Source of the DNA: Oceanisphaera profunda
GTDB taxonomy: Bacteria; Pseudomonadota; Gammaproteobacteria; Enterobacterales; Aeromonadaceae
Direction of reading: 5' to 3'
Length of the DNA stretch: 64,000 bases
Assembly: GCF_002157895.1 (NCBI RefSeq)
Contig: NZ_CP021377.1
Coordinates: 2,666,001 to 2,730,000, forward strand
Shown here: positions 18,245-28,108 of the stretch, in pieces
Layout of the letters: each line of letters opens with the position of its first letter
How positions within the stretch are numbered: the first letter of the stretch is position 1
Translations under genes and position numbers: made by a program
The notes under the pieces: model-generated
The model's input: the letters and a program-made list of their open reading frames with translations, nothing else
Told to the model about the DNA's origin: nothing
Database searches by the model: none

Positions 18245-18658
18245 GTAATGCCGCGGAACTAACATGGATTGTTTTGTCGTAGGCTTTTTCGCGCATTAGG
18301 CCGCAGGCGTAAATCTAAAAACCATCCTGCTTCGCAGGCCCCGCGAACAAGTTGCGGGCTACAAGGACATGTGGAAGTATTAGTCCGTATAACCCGCATT
18401 GTTGACGCTGATAGCTATGTTTCCACACACTCTATTTAGAGGCCTATTTTCGCCAAAAAGCGTACTCAACTAGGTATATAGCCTTTTGATTCCTATACAT
18501 TTGTGGTGAGATCGCTTAAAAATCGTGCGTTATCTTGTCTTCTCATTTGCGCACCGTTAGCTTTTCATTCATAATATGCGACCTAAAAACTGTGTCGGTG
18601 TGTCAGTGAATTTTGGATGCTCCGTCTACTTCTTAAACTCATCATTTAAAGTTGAATC
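18245..18658. other. leader region of fusA2 with a REP/BIME-like hairpin unit
   Basis: A modular hairpin repeat lies at about 18275-18365; its core (about 18291-18365) is almost identical to 23703-23776. From 18366 to 18658 there is AT-rich sequence that should contain the fusA promoter; I could not pick one with confidence. Confidence 0.55.
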
Positions 18659-20752
18659 ATGACCGAATTATCCAAATACAGAAACATTGGTATTTTCGCA
18701 CACGTTGATGCGGGTAAAACCACCACTACTGAGCGTATCCTCAAACTTACTGGCCGTATTCACAAAGCGGGTGAAACCCACGATGGCGAATCCACCACTG
18801 ACTTCATGGACCAAGAAGCTGAGCGCGGAATTACCATCCAGTCTGCAGCTGTTAGTTGCTTCTGGAAAGATCACCGTTTTAACGTTATCGATACTCCAGG
18901 ACACGTTGACTTCACCGTTGAAGTTTACCGTTCACTGAAAGTATTGGACGGCGGCATCGGTGTATTCTGTGGTTCAGGCGGTGTTGAGCCTCAGTCAGAA
19001 ACTAACTGGCGTTATGCGAACGACTCAGAAGTAGCGCGTATTATCTTCGTAAACAAGTTAGACCGCGTTGGTGCTGACTTCTTGCGTGTAGTACAGCAGA
19101 CTCGTGACGTGTTGGCTGCAAACCCAATCATCATGGTGTTGCCAATTGGTCGTGAAGACGAGTTTAAGGGTGTGGTAGACCTGCTGACTCGTAAAGCTTA
19201 CATCTGGGACAACTCTGGTGATCCAGAAGCTTACACAGTCGAAGACGTGCCAGCCGACATGGTTGACGAAGTTGAAGAATACCGCGAAATGCTGGTAGAA
19301 AGCGCCGTTGAACAAGACGACGACTTGATGGAAGCCTACATGGAAGGTACTGAGCCTTCTATCGACGAGCTGAAGCGTTGTATCCGTAAGGGTACTCGTA
19401 CTATGGCCTTGTTCCCTACTTACTGTGGTTCTGCCTTTAAAAACAAAGGTATGCAGCTGATTTTGGACGCAGTAGTAGATTACCTGCCTAACCCATTAGA
19501 AGTTGATCCACAGCCGTTGACCGACGAAGAAGGCGTTGAAACTGGCGAATTCGCTATCGTTGACCCTAGTCTGCCTTTGAAAGCGTTGGCCTTTAAAGTG
19601 ATGGATGACCGTTTCGGTGCCCTGACCTTCGTACGTCTGTACACCGGTCGTCTGAAGAAGGGTGACACCATCCTGAACAGCTTCACCGGTAAAACTGAAC
19701 GTGTTGGCCGCATGGTTGAAATGCATGCTGATGAGCGTAAAGAACTGGACTCTGCACAAGCCGGTGACATCATCGCTATCGTAGGCATGAAGAACGTACA
19801 AACTGGTCACACTCTGTGTGATCCTAAGCACCCTTGTACTCTGGAAGCCATGGTGTTCCCTGAGCCAGTTATCTCTATCGCAGTAGCGCCTAAAGATAAG
19901 AACGGTTCTGAGAAAATGGGTGTGGCTATCGGTAAAATGATTGCTGAAGATCCTACTTTCCGCGTAGAAACTGACATTGATTCAGGCGAAACCATTCTGA
20001 AAGGCATGGGCGAATTGCACCTGGACATCAAAGTTGACATCTTGAAGCGTACCTACGGCGTTGAGCTGGTTGTTGGTGAGCCACAGGTTGCTTACCGCGA
20101 AACCATTACTGCTGAAGTTGAAGACAGCTACACGCACAAGAAGCAGTCTGGTGGTTCAGGTCAGTACGGTAAAATTGACTATAAGATCCGTCCTGGTGAG
20201 CAGAACACTGGCTTCGTGTTTAAGTCTTCTGTAGTGGGCGGTAACGTTCCTAAAGAATTCTGGCCTGCAATCGAGAAAGGTTTCGGCAGCATGATGAACA
20301 CAGGTACCATCGCTGGTTTCCCTGTGTTGGACGTTGAATTCGACCTGATCGATGGTGCTTTCCACGCGGTTGACTCCTCAGCCATTGCGTTTGAAATCGC
20401 TGCTAAAGGCGCGTTCCGTCAGTCTATCGCTAAAGCTAAGCCACAGTTGCTTGAGCCGGTGATGAAAGTTGACGTGTTCACTCCTGAAGATCACGTAGGT
20501 GACGTTATTGGTGACTTGAACCGTCGTCGCGGCATGATCAAAGATCAAGCTGCTGGTGTGACCGGTGTGCGCATCAAGGCAGACGTACCTCTGTCTGAAA
20601 TGTTTGGCTACATTGGTCACCTGCGTACTATGACTTCTGGTCGTGGTCAGTTCTCTATGGAGTTCTCACACTACGCAGCTTGCCCGAACAACATCTCTGA
20701 AAAGGTTGTTGCTCAGGTTGCCGAGCGTAAAGCGGCTGAAGCCAAGAAATAA
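18659..20752 (+). CDS. fusA: elongation factor G, second-type (EF-G2)
   Basis: Ribosomal translocase GTPase of 697 aa. The G domain shows [15 protein letters not shown] (P loop), DTPGHVDF and NKLDR; domains II to V follow in the usual order ([55 protein letters not shown]). The sequence [21 protein letters not shown] is typical of the extra EF-G copy in Vibrio, Shewanella and Pseudomonas rather than the copy in the str operon, and no rpsL, rpsG or tuf is adjacent. Codon use is markedly biased (GGT, CGT, AAA, GAA, CTG), implying high expression. A strong terminator follows. Confidence 0.93.
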   Translation: MTELSKYRNIGIFAHVDAGKTTTTERILKLTGRIHKAGETHDGESTTDFMDQEAERGITIQSAAVSCFWKDHRFNVIDTPGHVDFTVEVYRSLKVLDGGIGVFCGSGGVEPQSETNWRYANDSEVARIIFVNKLDRVGADFLRVVQQTRDVLAANPIIMVLPIGREDEFKGVVDLLTRKAYIWDNSGDPEAYTVEDVPADMVDEVEEYREMLVESAVEQDDDLMEAYMEGTEPSIDELKRCIRKGTRTMALFPTYCGSAFKNKGMQLILDAVVDYLPNPLEVDPQPLTDEEGVETGEFAIVDPSLPLKALAFKVMDDRFGALTFVRLYTGRLKKGDTILNSFTGKTERVGRMVEMHADERKELDSAQAGDIIAIVGMKNVQTGHTLCDPKHPCTLEAMVFPEPVISIAVAPKDKNGSEKMGVAIGKMIAEDPTFRVETDIDSGETILKGMGELHLDIKVDILKRTYGVELVVGEPQVAYRETITAEVEDSYTHKKQSGGSGQYGKIDYKIRPGEQNTGFVFKSSVVGGNVPKEFWPAIEKGFGSMMNTGTIAGFPVLDVEFDLIDGAFHAVDSSAIAFEIAAKGAFRQSIAKAKPQLLEPVMKVDVFTPEDHVGDVIGDLNRRRGMIKDQAAGVTGVRIKADVPLSEMFGYIGHLRTMTSGRGQFSMEFSHYAACPNNISEKVVAQVAERKAAEAKK

Positions 20753-20780
20753 ACTCGCTTAAGATTTAGGTCTAAAGTTA

Positions 20781-20807
20781 AAACCGCTGCCTCGGCAGCG
20801 GTTTTTT
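20781..20807 (+). terminator. intrinsic terminator of fusA2
   Basis: Stem AAACCGCTGC/GCAGCGGTTT with a CTCG loop, followed by seven T residues. Confidence 0.85.
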
Positions 20808-20919
20808 TATGCCTGAAAAACAATATTAGCGTCATACATTTTGACTAATCTGTGATGGAGCGGGTCACGGTAACGGCAGCTTTAAGATAAGCTCAGTTGA
20901 GCCTGTAAGAGGAGAGGAG

Positions 20920-21182
20920 ATGAATAAGGCGGTTATATTCGGCGCCTGCATGGCCTTGCTAGGATTGGCGGGCTTTATATCTGTGTTGGCGGGTGGTACC
21001 AGTGCGCCGCTTATTCAGATGCCTGTTGAAGCCTTACAAGGGGCGCATTTTTCTTTGCTTGGGGTTTGGGTTTGCCCATAGGCTTAAGCTACTTATTAAC
21101 TGTGCTGTGCGCGGTGGCCGTGCTTTGGCTGGGATTTACCATAGGCTATAAATTGTGGAGCTGGGTATTCAAACACCACTAA
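20920..21182 (+). pseudogene. small two-helix membrane protein, frameshifted
   Basis: An ATG at 20920 with a GGAGAGGAG ribosome site starts a hydrophobic peptide, MNKAVIFGACMALLGLAGF and onward, that stops at 21079-21081 after 53 codons. In the frame one base back the sequence continues GLPIGLSYLLTVLCAVAV, then WLGFTIGYKLWSWVFKHH and a stop at 21180-21182. Joined near 21050-21064 the two parts give an 87-residue protein with two membrane helices. Either a real one-base deletion or a sequence error explains this. No family recognised. Confidence 0.5.
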
Positions 21183-21254
21183 TGGGTGCTTAAAGAGCGA
21201 AATCCATCACCGTATATTCCCCGAATAGCATATTTATTAACGAGGAAAGGTTTC

Positions 21255-22712
21255 ATGACGGATAAAAAGAAGTTAACCACTAACGCTGGCTGCCCCGTGG
21301 CCGACAACCAAAACGTGATGACGGCGGGTCCCCGTGGGCCACAGTTATTACAAGATGTCTGGTTTTTAGAAAAGCTGGCTCATTTTGATCGGGAGGTAAT
21401 CCCAGAGCGACGTATGCACGCCAAAGGCTCCGGCGCCTATGGCACTTTTACCGTCACCCATGATATTACCAAATACACTAAGGCCAAGATATTCTCAGAA
21501 GTGGGTAAACAAACGCCATTGTTGGCTCGCTTTTCTACCGTGGCCGGTGAGCGCGGTGCCGCCGATGCAGAGCGGGATATTCGTGGTTTCTCCTTAAAGT
21601 TTTATACCGAACAAGGTAACTGGGACTTAGTAGGCAATAACACACCGGTATTTTTTCTGCGCGACCCACTGAAATTCCCAGATCTTAATCACGCGGTAAA
21701 GCGCGATCCGCGTACTAATTTGCGCAGCGCTAAAAATAACTGGGACTTTTGGACCTCGCTGCCCGAAGCACTCCATCAAGTGACCATCGTCATGAGTGAC
21801 CGTGGCATTCCCGCCAGTTATCGCCATATGCATGGTTTTGGCAGTCATACCTTTAGCTTTATTAACGATAATAATGAGCGTTATTGGGTGAAGTTTCACT
21901 TTAGATGCGAGCAGGGCATTAAGAACCTGACGGACGCCGAAGCTGAGGCCTTGATTGGTAAAGACCGTGAAAGCCATCAAGCTGATTTGTATAACAGCCT
22001 AGAGAATGGCGACTTCCCTAAGTGGACACTCTTGGTACAAGTGATGCCAGAGCTTGAGGCCGAAAGCGTGCCTTATCACCCTTTTGATTTAACAAAGGTG
22101 TGGCCGCATAAAGATTACCCGCTGCATGAAGTGGGCGTATTTGAGCTGAACAAAAACCCCGATAACTATTTTGCCGAAATAGAGCAGGCAGCGTTTAACC
22201 CCGCCAACATAGTGCCAGGCATCAGCTTCTCACCGGATAAAATGCTGCAAGGGCGTTTGTTCTCTTATGGTGACGCCCAGCGTTATCGTTTAGGGGTGAA
22301 CCATCAGCAAATTCCCGTAAATGCGCCGCGTTGCCCAGTGCACAGCTATCACAGAGACGGTGCCATGCGCGTAGACGGTAATCACGGCAGCACACTGGCT
22401 TATGAGCCGAACAGTTATGGTGAATGGCAAGAGCAGCCGGACTTTAGTGAGCCGCCGCTGGCGCTCTCAGGTGCAGCGGGTCATTGGGATCATCGAGAAG
22501 ACACGGATTATTACTCACAACCCGGTGCTTTATTTCGTTTGATGACGCCTGCTCAGCAACAGGTATTGTTTGATAATACGGCGCGATCTATTAATGATGC
22601 TCCACGCGAGATTAAGATCCGCCATATTGGCCATTGCTTAAAAGCCGACGCAGCTTACGGTGCGGGCATTGCTCATGCATTAAGCATTTCATTGAGCGAT
22701 GTGCCTCACTAA
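21255..22712 (+). CDS. katA: heme catalase, small-subunit type
   Basis: Breaks down hydrogen peroxide to water and oxygen. The 485-aa length fits monofunctional clade 3 catalases. The distal histidine lies in [12 protein letters not shown] (residues about 52-63), the catalytic asparagine in [11 protein letters not shown] near 125-135, and the proximal heme-ligand tyrosine in [15 protein letters not shown] near 333-347. No signal peptide, so cytoplasmic. The ATG at 21255 has a GAGGAAAGG ribosome site; the longer frame from 21186 is rejected. No recognisable OxyR site or adjacent ankyrin gene was found. Confidence 0.95.
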   Translation: MTDKKKLTTNAGCPVADNQNVMTAGPRGPQLLQDVWFLEKLAHFDREVIPERRMHAKGSGAYGTFTVTHDITKYTKAKIFSEVGKQTPLLARFSTVAGERGAADAERDIRGFSLKFYTEQGNWDLVGNNTPVFFLRDPLKFPDLNHAVKRDPRTNLRSAKNNWDFWTSLPEALHQVTIVMSDRGIPASYRHMHGFGSHTFSFINDNNERYWVKFHFRCEQGIKNLTDAEAEALIGKDRESHQADLYNSLENGDFPKWTLLVQVMPELEAESVPYHPFDLTKVWPHKDYPLHEVGVFELNKNPDNYFAEIEQAAFNPANIVPGISFSPDKMLQGRLFSYGDAQRYRLGVNHQQIPVNAPRCPVHSYHRDGAMRVDGNHGSTLAYEPNSYGEWQEQPDFSEPPLALSGAAGHWDHREDTDYYSQPGALFRLMTPAQQQVLFDNTARSINDAPREIKIRHIGHCLKADAAYGAGIAHALSISLSDVPH

Positions 22713-22758
22713 CCCCTGCTTGATTAGAGCTAATTGAAATTAATGAACGGCTAGGATT

Positions 22759-22795
22759 AAAAAAAGGCGCGGTGAAATACACAGCGCCTTTTTTA
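22759..22795. terminator. bidirectional terminator between katA and methyltransferase
   Basis: Inverted repeat AAAAAAAGGCGC (22759-22770) and GCGCCTTTTTT (22784-22794). T-runs on both strands suit the two convergent genes. Confidence 0.75.
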
Positions 22796-22810
22796 TGCGT
22801 TAGCAAACAC

Positions 22811-23470
22811 TTACTGAGTGCGCGAGAACTTCATGATATGACCTTTAAAGGGCTGCTCTAAATAGTCGGTGTGCAACGGCTTAATGTGACGGCTATTAAA
22901 GCCAAATTTAAGCATCTTATTACTAATTTTATTTCTTCTGCCGCGACCCGGATCCACTAAGATCACCTTACAGTCGGGGCTGGCATGACGATCAATAAAG
23001 CGCGCTAATAAAGGCACATGTTGGTCTTCGTATAATAAATCGCTGCCAATAATTAAGTCAAAATGGCCGAGCTTACTCTGCTCATCATTCCAGTCTACGC
23101 GCTCAAAGTTGATGGCTTTATTGTTATTAAGTAGGGTGTTTCTATCGAGGAAGTACTCTACTTTAGGGTGGTAGTCGGTAGCAGTAATATTCGCATGACG
23201 TTGATTAAGCACTATGCTCGATAAGCCAATGCCACACCCTACCTCTAAGATACGTTTATCTTTAATGTCGTAATCTAACATATGGTTGGCTAGCACTAAG
23301 CTTGAGGGCCAGACCACCCCAAATAAAGGCCAAGAGGTATCGCAAATACCTAATGCTTCGGCTTCGCCTTTAGGGTCACTAAATTGTTGATTGTCGCGGA
23401 GCGTACACAAGTGAATGTCTTTATGGCCAATCTCAATGGTTTGATAACGAACGCGCACGGGCGTAGTCAT
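22811..23470 (-). CDS. SAM-dependent methyltransferase (Methyltransf_16-like)
   Basis: Predicted class I methyltransferase of 219 aa. The SAM-binding motif I is LEVGCGIGLSSIVL near residues 95-108, followed by an acidic motif in TATDYHP and a later DLIIGSDLLYED near 135-150, which resembles the protein-lysine methyltransferase group (METTL21/nicotinamide N-methylase-like). The substrate is unknown; small-protein or ribosomal-protein methylation is a guess from the family. Converges with katA. Confidence 0.75.
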   Translation of the reverse strand: MTTPVRVRYQTIEIGHKDIHLCTLRDNQQFSDPKGEAEALGICDTSWPLFGVVWPSSLVLANHMLDYDIKDKRILEVGCGIGLSSIVLNQRHANITATDYHPKVEYFLDRNTLLNNNKAINFERVDWNDEQSKLGHFDLIIGSDLLYEDQHVPLLARFIDRHASPDCKVILVDPGRGRRNKISNKMLKFGFNSRHIKPLHTDYLEQPFKGHIMKFSRTQ

Positions 23471-24022
23471 AATAACTCCCTAAATGAAAAATAGCAGTCA
23501 CAAGCAGAGGAGAATAAACGTGAGGATCTGTACATGAATTATGTAAATTAGCGACATATTAACACATTTAGCGGCATTTTTCTGGATCTTGAGTTCTTGG
23601 CGAACAGGGTGGCTGGTAACAAAATAGTTAAGTGGCTAGGTAGCTAGCTGATGGGCGGCGAGCTACAAGAAGCATCGGGTGTTGTAGGCGAACACTTGTT
23701 CTCGCATTAGGCCGCAGGCGTAAATCTTAAAACCATCCTGCTTCGCAGGCCCCGCGAACAAGTTGCGGGCTACAAGAGACGATTTTTTGTAGGTGGCAAT
23801 TTATTCGCCACGGTTTTGTTTTGGTTTTGAGATTTAAACCCCAATCCAGCTACGCTGGCCCGCCGAATAAATTGGCGGCTACAAGACACGTCTTTTGTAG
23901 GTGGAATGTTGTAGGTAAAGAGTATGAGGCACGGTTTTGGTTTTGAGATTTAACCCCCATCTTACGAGAGACAGGCTTGGCATAGCCAAGGCGTACTGTA
24001 ACGCCTTGGCGGTTTTTATTAT
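23471..24022. repeat. array of REP/BIME-like hairpin units
   Basis: Two complete modular palindromes and part of a third lie in tandem. Unit 1 (about 23680-23776) has TTGTAGGCGAACACTTGTTC at one end and GAACAAGTTGCGGGCTACAA at the other, around a CCTGCTTCGCAGG hairpin. Unit 2 (about 23787-23884) has GGTGGCAATTTATTCGCC and CCGAATAAATTGGCGGCT arms around CCAGCTACGCTGG. A partial unit follows (about 23895-23960). All begin TTGTAG and end CTACAA. No gene is seen. Confidence 0.7.
23979..24017 (+). terminator. intrinsic terminator pointing into dxs
   Basis: Stem CCAAGGCG/CGCCTTGG with a short loop, followed by GGTTTTTATT on the plus strand. There is no plus-strand gene upstream. On the minus strand, where dxs ends at 24023, no T-run follows the stem. 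Confidence 0.5.
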
Positions 24023-25921
24023 CTAGCGGGCTTGGTACTCGTTAATTGAGGTCAGCATACCTTCGGCGTTTAAGCCTAATTTAGCCAGTATTTGTTGCTG
24101 ACTACCTTGCTCGATAAAATAATCGGGCAAACCTAAGTTTAAGACAGGCACCAATTTCTTATGACGCATTAGGCATTCATTTACCGCCGAACCTGCACCG
24201 CCCATAATGGCGTTCTCTTCTATGGTGACCAGCAAGTCATGCTTATCCAACAGCGATAACAGCAAGGTTTCATCGAGCGGCTTCACAAAGCGCATATCGA
24301 CTAAGGTGGCGTCTAGCTGCTCGGCGGCGAGTTCGGCCTCGGCGAGCAAGGTGCCAAAGTTAAGCAGGGCTATGCCTTTGCTCTCACTCTTTCCTTCACT
24401 CTTACCTTGATTGGCTTGGCGAATAATACGACCTTTACCTATCTCAAGTGCCGTCATTGGTTGTTGGATATCCACACCCGGACCTGTGCCACGCGGGTAA
24501 CGTACCGCCGCTGGGCCCAGATGTTGGTAGCCGGTGTAGAGCATTTGTCGACACTCGTTTTCATCACTGGGCGTCATGATCACCATATTTGGAATGGTGC
24601 GCATAAAGCTTAAATCGTAGGCGCCCTGATGGGTCGGCCCATCGGCACCCACTATGCCGGCGCGGTCGATGGCAAACAAGACGTCTAAGTTTTGCAGCGC
24701 CACATCGTGAATTAATTGGTCGTAACCGCGCTGTAAAAAGGTCGAGTAAATAGCGACTACCGGTTTTTTGCCCTCGATGGCCATGCCAGCTGCAAGTGTT
24801 ACCGCATGCTGTTCGGCAATGGCCACATCAAAGTAACGCTGAGGGTATTCTTTTGAATAACGCACCAAGCCTGAGCCTTCACGCATAGCCGGTGTAATGG
24901 CCATCAGCTTAGGGCAGGTGCTTGCCATATCACACAGCCAATCACCGAATATTTTCGAGTAGCTGGGGCTGGTGGCCACCGCCTTAGGCAAGAAATCTTG
25001 GGCGGGATCAAACTTAGGTACGCCATGATAACCAATTGGGTCTTGTTCGGCGGGTAAGTAGCCTTTGCCCTTGCGCGTCATGATATGTAAAAACTGCGGA
25101 CCTTTGAGCTTGCGCATATTGCGCAGCGTTTCTACGAGGGTCGTAATATCGTGACCGTCGATGGGGCCTACGTAATTAAAACCAAATTCTTCAAATAAGG
25201 TACCGGGGATCACCATGCCTTTGAGGTGTTCTTCGGTGCGCTTGGCCAGCGCTTTAAGTGGGGGCAATATTTCCAATGCTTTTTTGCCGCCCTCACGCAG
25301 TGTGCTGTACAAAGAGCCGGACATAATGCGCGCTAAATGATTATTGAGCGCGCCGACGTTTTCAGAAATCGACATCTCGTTATCATTTAAAATAACCAGC
25401 ATATCTTTATGAATATCACCCGCGTGATTAAGCGCCTCAAACGCCATACCAGCGGTAATGGCACCATCGCCAATAATGGCGGCCACTTTACGACCTTGCT
25501 GTTCTTGATCGGCGGCAATGGCCATGCCGAGGGCGGCACTAATGCTGGTGCTGGAGTGGCCGACACTTAAGGTGTCGTACTCACTTTCTTCGCGCCACGG
25601 AAACGGATGCAAGCCTTGGAGCTGGCGAATACTGGGCAAACGCTCCCGGCGTCCGGTGAGAATTTTATGGGGGTAGGCCTGATGGCCCACATCCCACACC
25701 AAACGATCAAAGGGCGTGTTATAGACATAGTGCAAGGCGACGGTGAGCTCCACCACGCCCAGACCAGAGGCCAGATGGCCACTGCTGCTGCTTACCGAGT
25801 GTAATAGGTAAGATCGTAACTCCGCGCACAAGGCGGGCAGTCGGTCTTGGGGTAGGCTGCGTAGCTCATCGGGCAAGTTCGCCAAGGCCAAGAGCGGATA
25901 ATCGGCAATATTCAGACTCAT
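24023..25921 (-). CDS. dxs: 1-deoxy-D-xylulose-5-phosphate synthase
   Basis: TPP-dependent enzyme that joins pyruvate and glyceraldehyde 3-phosphate to make DXP, the precursor of isoprenoids, thiamin thiazole and pyridoxal. The 632-aa length is normal. The TPP/Mg2+ motif [18 protein letters not shown] lies near residues 150-167, with the downstream asparagine in [11 protein letters not shown]; the transketolase-like pyrimidine domain contains [15 protein letters not shown] and [10 protein letters not shown]. It lies 21 bases after ispA in the conserved xseB-ispA-dxs order. It connects to the thiamin theme both as TPP user and thiazole supplier. Confidence 0.97.
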   Translation of the reverse strand: MSLNIADYPLLALANLPDELRSLPQDRLPALCAELRSYLLHSVSSSSGHLASGLGVVELTVALHYVYNTPFDRLVWDVGHQAYPHKILTGRRERLPSIRQLQGLHPFPWREESEYDTLSVGHSSTSISAALGMAIAADQEQQGRKVAAIIGDGAITAGMAFEALNHAGDIHKDMLVILNDNEMSISENVGALNNHLARIMSGSLYSTLREGGKKALEILPPLKALAKRTEEHLKGMVIPGTLFEEFGFNYVGPIDGHDITTLVETLRNMRKLKGPQFLHIMTRKGKGYLPAEQDPIGYHGVPKFDPAQDFLPKAVATSPSYSKIFGDWLCDMASTCPKLMAITPAMREGSGLVRYSKEYPQRYFDVAIAEQHAVTLAAGMAIEGKKPVVAIYSTFLQRGYDQLIHDVALQNLDVLFAIDRAGIVGADGPTHQGAYDLSFMRTIPNMVIMTPSDENECRQMLYTGYQHLGPAAVRYPRGTGPGVDIQQPMTALEIGKGRIIRQANQGKSEGKSESKGIALLNFGTLLAEAELAAEQLDATLVDMRFVKPLDETLLLSLLDKHDLLVTIEENAIMGGAGSAVNECLMRHKKLVPVLNLGLPDYFIEQGSQQQILAKLGLNAEGMLTSINEYQAR

Positions 25922-25942
25922 AAGCTTATTGTTGTCCTCACT

Positions 25943-26869
25943 CTAAAAATCGCGGTTCACGATATAGTGAGCGAATGCTTCCAGTGTTTGAGTAGGGTAG
26001 GGGATATCAGCCAGTGACGCCAAGGCTTGGTCCAATAACTGCTCGGCAAGATTGCGCGCACCTTCTAGGCCCAATAGGGCAGGATAGGTACTTTTTTGCT
26101 GCAGCACATCTTTACCTTGAGTTTTACCTAGGGTTACGGTGTCGGCGGTAATATCCAAAATATCGTCTTGTACTTGAAAAGCGAGCCCAATGGCCTGTGC
26201 ATACTCGCTGAGAGCACTCAAATGTGCCTCTTGCATATCTGTCACACAGAGCGCGCCTAAGCGAACGGCGCAACGTATCAAGGCGCCGGTTTTATGACGA
26301 TGCAATTGCTCCAGCGCCGCGCGGTTAATGGCTTGGCCTTCATATTGTATATCAAGGGCTTGGCCGCCACACATGCCATGATAGCCAGCAGCCACGGCGA
26401 GCTCTTGGACCATGCGTAATTGACGCTCGGCAGTTAAGCCCAAATTAGCTTGGCTGAGCAACTCAAACGCCAAGGATTGCAGGGCGTCACCGGCTAAAAT
26501 GGCGGTGGCCTCATCAAAGGCAATATGTACGGTTGGCTTACCACGGCGCAAATCATCATTGTCCATGGCCGGTAAGTCGTCATGGATCAAAGAGTAAGCA
26601 TGAATGCATTCCACGGCCGCCGCCGCCGCATCCAGAGCCGCATGATTGGGTTCTGGCAACGAGCTTGGCTGACTTAATACATCGCCTTGAGCTAATAAAT
26701 CACCACTGGCATACACCAACAAAGGGCGCACGCGCTTACCGCCTTGCAGTAAACCGTACTCCATGGCGGCTTTAAGCTCAGGCGCGAGTGGCCCGAGCTT
26801 AGCTATTGCTTGGCTGAGCACGGCGGCGGTGCGCGCTTGATACTGCTCTTGCAGTTGGCTCGTTGCCAC
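25943..26869 (-). CDS. ispA: farnesyl diphosphate synthase
   Basis: Adds isopentenyl diphosphate to dimethylallyl and geranyl diphosphate to make C15 farnesyl diphosphate. The first aspartate-rich motif is DDLPAMDNDD, preceded by HAYSLIH, and the second is QVQDDILD. The GTG at 26869 is preferred: it lies one base after the xseB stop and has a GAGG ribosome site. That gives 308 aa; the longer reading to 26896 overlaps xseB by 26 bases. An unusual 15-residue or so insertion rich in Ser, Pro and Ala (QGDVLSQPSSLPEPNHAALD) follows the GGKRVRPLLVYA motif. Confidence 0.95.
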   Translation of the reverse strand: MATSQLQEQYQARTAAVLSQAIAKLGPLAPELKAAMEYGLLQGGKRVRPLLVYASGDLLAQGDVLSQPSSLPEPNHAALDAAAAAVECIHAYSLIHDDLPAMDNDDLRRGKPTVHIAFDEATAILAGDALQSLAFELLSQANLGLTAERQLRMVQELAVAAGYHGMCGGQALDIQYEGQAINRAALEQLHRHKTGALIRCAVRLGALCVTDMQEAHLSALSEYAQAIGLAFQVQDDILDITADTVTLGKTQGKDVLQQKSTYPALLGLEGARNLAEQLLDQALASLADIPYPTQTLEAFAHYIVNRDF

Positions 26870-26870
26870 C

Positions 26871-27122
26871 TTACTGCGCCTCTGGGAGGTTAGCAAAAGG
26901 GGTGAGCTGCTCGGTATCTTGCTGCAATAAGATTTGTACTTGCTGCTCGGCTTGGCTCAAACGCTGTTGACCTGCGCGCACAAGCTGTACGCCTCGCTCA
27001 AACGATTTTAGCGATTGTTCCAAACTCAGATCACCTTCTTCTAGCTGATTGACCAGACTTTCCAGTTCTGCGAGGGCGCTTTCAAAATCCATGTTTTCAG
27101 GTTTTTTAGTAGCCACGGGCAT
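26871..27122 (-). CDS. xseB: exodeoxyribonuclease VII small subunit
   Basis: Small helical subunit of exonuclease VII, 83 aa. The family core DFESALAELESLVNQLEEGD and LSLEQSLKSFERGVQLVR is intact. It opens the xseB-ispA-dxs operon. The large subunit gene xseA is not in the window, as usual. Confidence 0.93.
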   Translation of the reverse strand: MPVATKKPENMDFESALAELESLVNQLEEGDLSLEQSLKSFERGVQLVRAGQQRLSQAEQQVQILLQQDTEQLTPFANLPEAQ

Positions 27123-27185
27123 CCTCAGTGATTAAACGGCAAAATAAGGGGCAATAGTACCATTGCCGTTCGGCTTTTGGCGAAA

Positions 27186-27214
27186 ATTATAGATAAGTGT
27201 CGGTTGAGCCACGA
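27186..27214 (-). promoter_or_regulatory. possible promoter of xseB-ispA-dxs
   Basis: A consensus -10 hexamer TATAAT lies on the minus strand at 27186-27191, 64 bases before the xseB start. No good -35 box is seen, so this is tentative. Confidence 0.3.
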
Positions 27215-27222
27215 TAAACGCT

Positions 27223-27248
27223 TAAATAAGGTGCCCAGCTGCCGATAA
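27223..27248 (+). promoter_or_regulatory. probable sigma-28 (FliA) flagellar promoter of pomAB
   Basis: TAAATAAG at 27223-27230, ten bases, then GCCGATAA at 27241-27248. The second element is a perfect match to the FliA -10 consensus and the first begins with the TAAA core; the usual spacer is 11. It points at pomA, about 105 bases downstream, as expected for a late flagellar motor operon. Confidence 0.6.
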
Positions 27249-27352
27249 CACCAATGGCGACAAAACGGTGCGTAACAAGGTAAGATTGACACCTATTTTT
27301 TCAGTCAACATTATGACTTTATTATTTTTTAATCAGCCATGAGGGCCTTGCT

Positions 27353-28108
27353 TTGGATTTAGCAACGATTATCGGATTAATCGGTGGATTAGCCTTTGTG
27401 GGCATGGCCATGATCCTAGGGGGCAGCCTAGGCATGTATGCGGATGTGCCGTCGTTTTTTATTGTGTTCGTCGGCTCCTTGTTCGTGGTGATGATGAAGT
27501 TTAATTTGGGGCAGTTTCTAGGGGCGGCTAAAGTCGCGGCTAAAGCTTTTCTGTTTAAGCTAGAAAAACCAGAAGACTTGATTGAGCGGGTAGTAGTGCT
27601 GGCCGACTCGGCCCGTAAAGGCGGCTTTTTAGCATTGGAAGAGGCAGAGATTACCAATCCCTTCTTACAAAAAGCCGTGGATATGCTGGTGGATGGCCAC
27701 GAGCAAAACGTGGTGAAACAAGCACTGGAAAAAGACATCGACCTCAACGCCGAACGCCAAGAGCAAGGCGCAAAAATATTTCGCTCGCTGGGTGATGTGG
27801 CACCGGCCATGGGCATGATTGGCACCCTGATTGGCTTGGTGGCCATGTTGGCTAACATGGACGACCCTAAAGCCATTGGTCCGGCGATGGCCATTGCTTT
27901 GCTCACTACCTTATACGGCGCCATGTTGGCCAACATGCTAGCACTGCCCATTGCCGACAAGCTCGAACTGCGCTCAGAAGAAGAGCGCTTGAACCGCACG
28001 CTTATTTTAGATGCGGTATTAGGCATACAAGATGGCCAAAACCCTCGTGTATTGCAGGGGTTGCTAGAAAACTATTTGGCCGATAATAAGCGGACGAAGG
28101 AGGAATAG
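27353..28108 (+). CDS. pomA: sodium-type flagellar stator protein PomA
   Basis: Inner-membrane stator subunit of 251 aa, MotA/TolQ/ExbB superfamily, that with PomB conducts Na+ and turns the flagellar rotor. Four membrane helices lie near residues 3-22, 28-48, 150-170 and 180-202. The cytoplasmic loop has the charged EDLIERVVVLADSARKGGFLALE region that contacts FliG. The sodium (PomA) rather than proton (MotA) type is inferred from sequence (DLATIIGLIGGLAFVGMAMILGG) and size. Start is TTG at 27353. The TAG stop overlaps the pomB GTG. Confidence 0.93.
   Translation: MDLATIIGLIGGLAFVGMAMILGGSLGMYADVPSFFIVFVGSLFVVMMKFNLGQFLGAAKVAAKAFLFKLEKPEDLIERVVVLADSARKGGFLALEEAEITNPFLQKAVDMLVDGHEQNVVKQALEKDIDLNAERQEQGAKIFRSLGDVAPAMGMIGTLIGLVAMLANMDDPKAIGPAMAIALLTTLYGAMLANMLALPIADKLELRSEEERLNRTLILDAVLGIQDGQNPRVLQGLLENYLADNKRTKEE

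Noticed and set aside
23679-23960. Possible CRISPR array in the repeat-rich gap
   Set aside because: Units are palindromic with shared ends and variable arms, lack constant direct repeats with unique spacers, and no cas genes are nearby.
27322-28026. Minus-strand frame of 234 codons inside pomA
   Set aside because: Fully antisense to pomA and of skewed composition (Ser, Lys, Pro and Ala); no independent signals.
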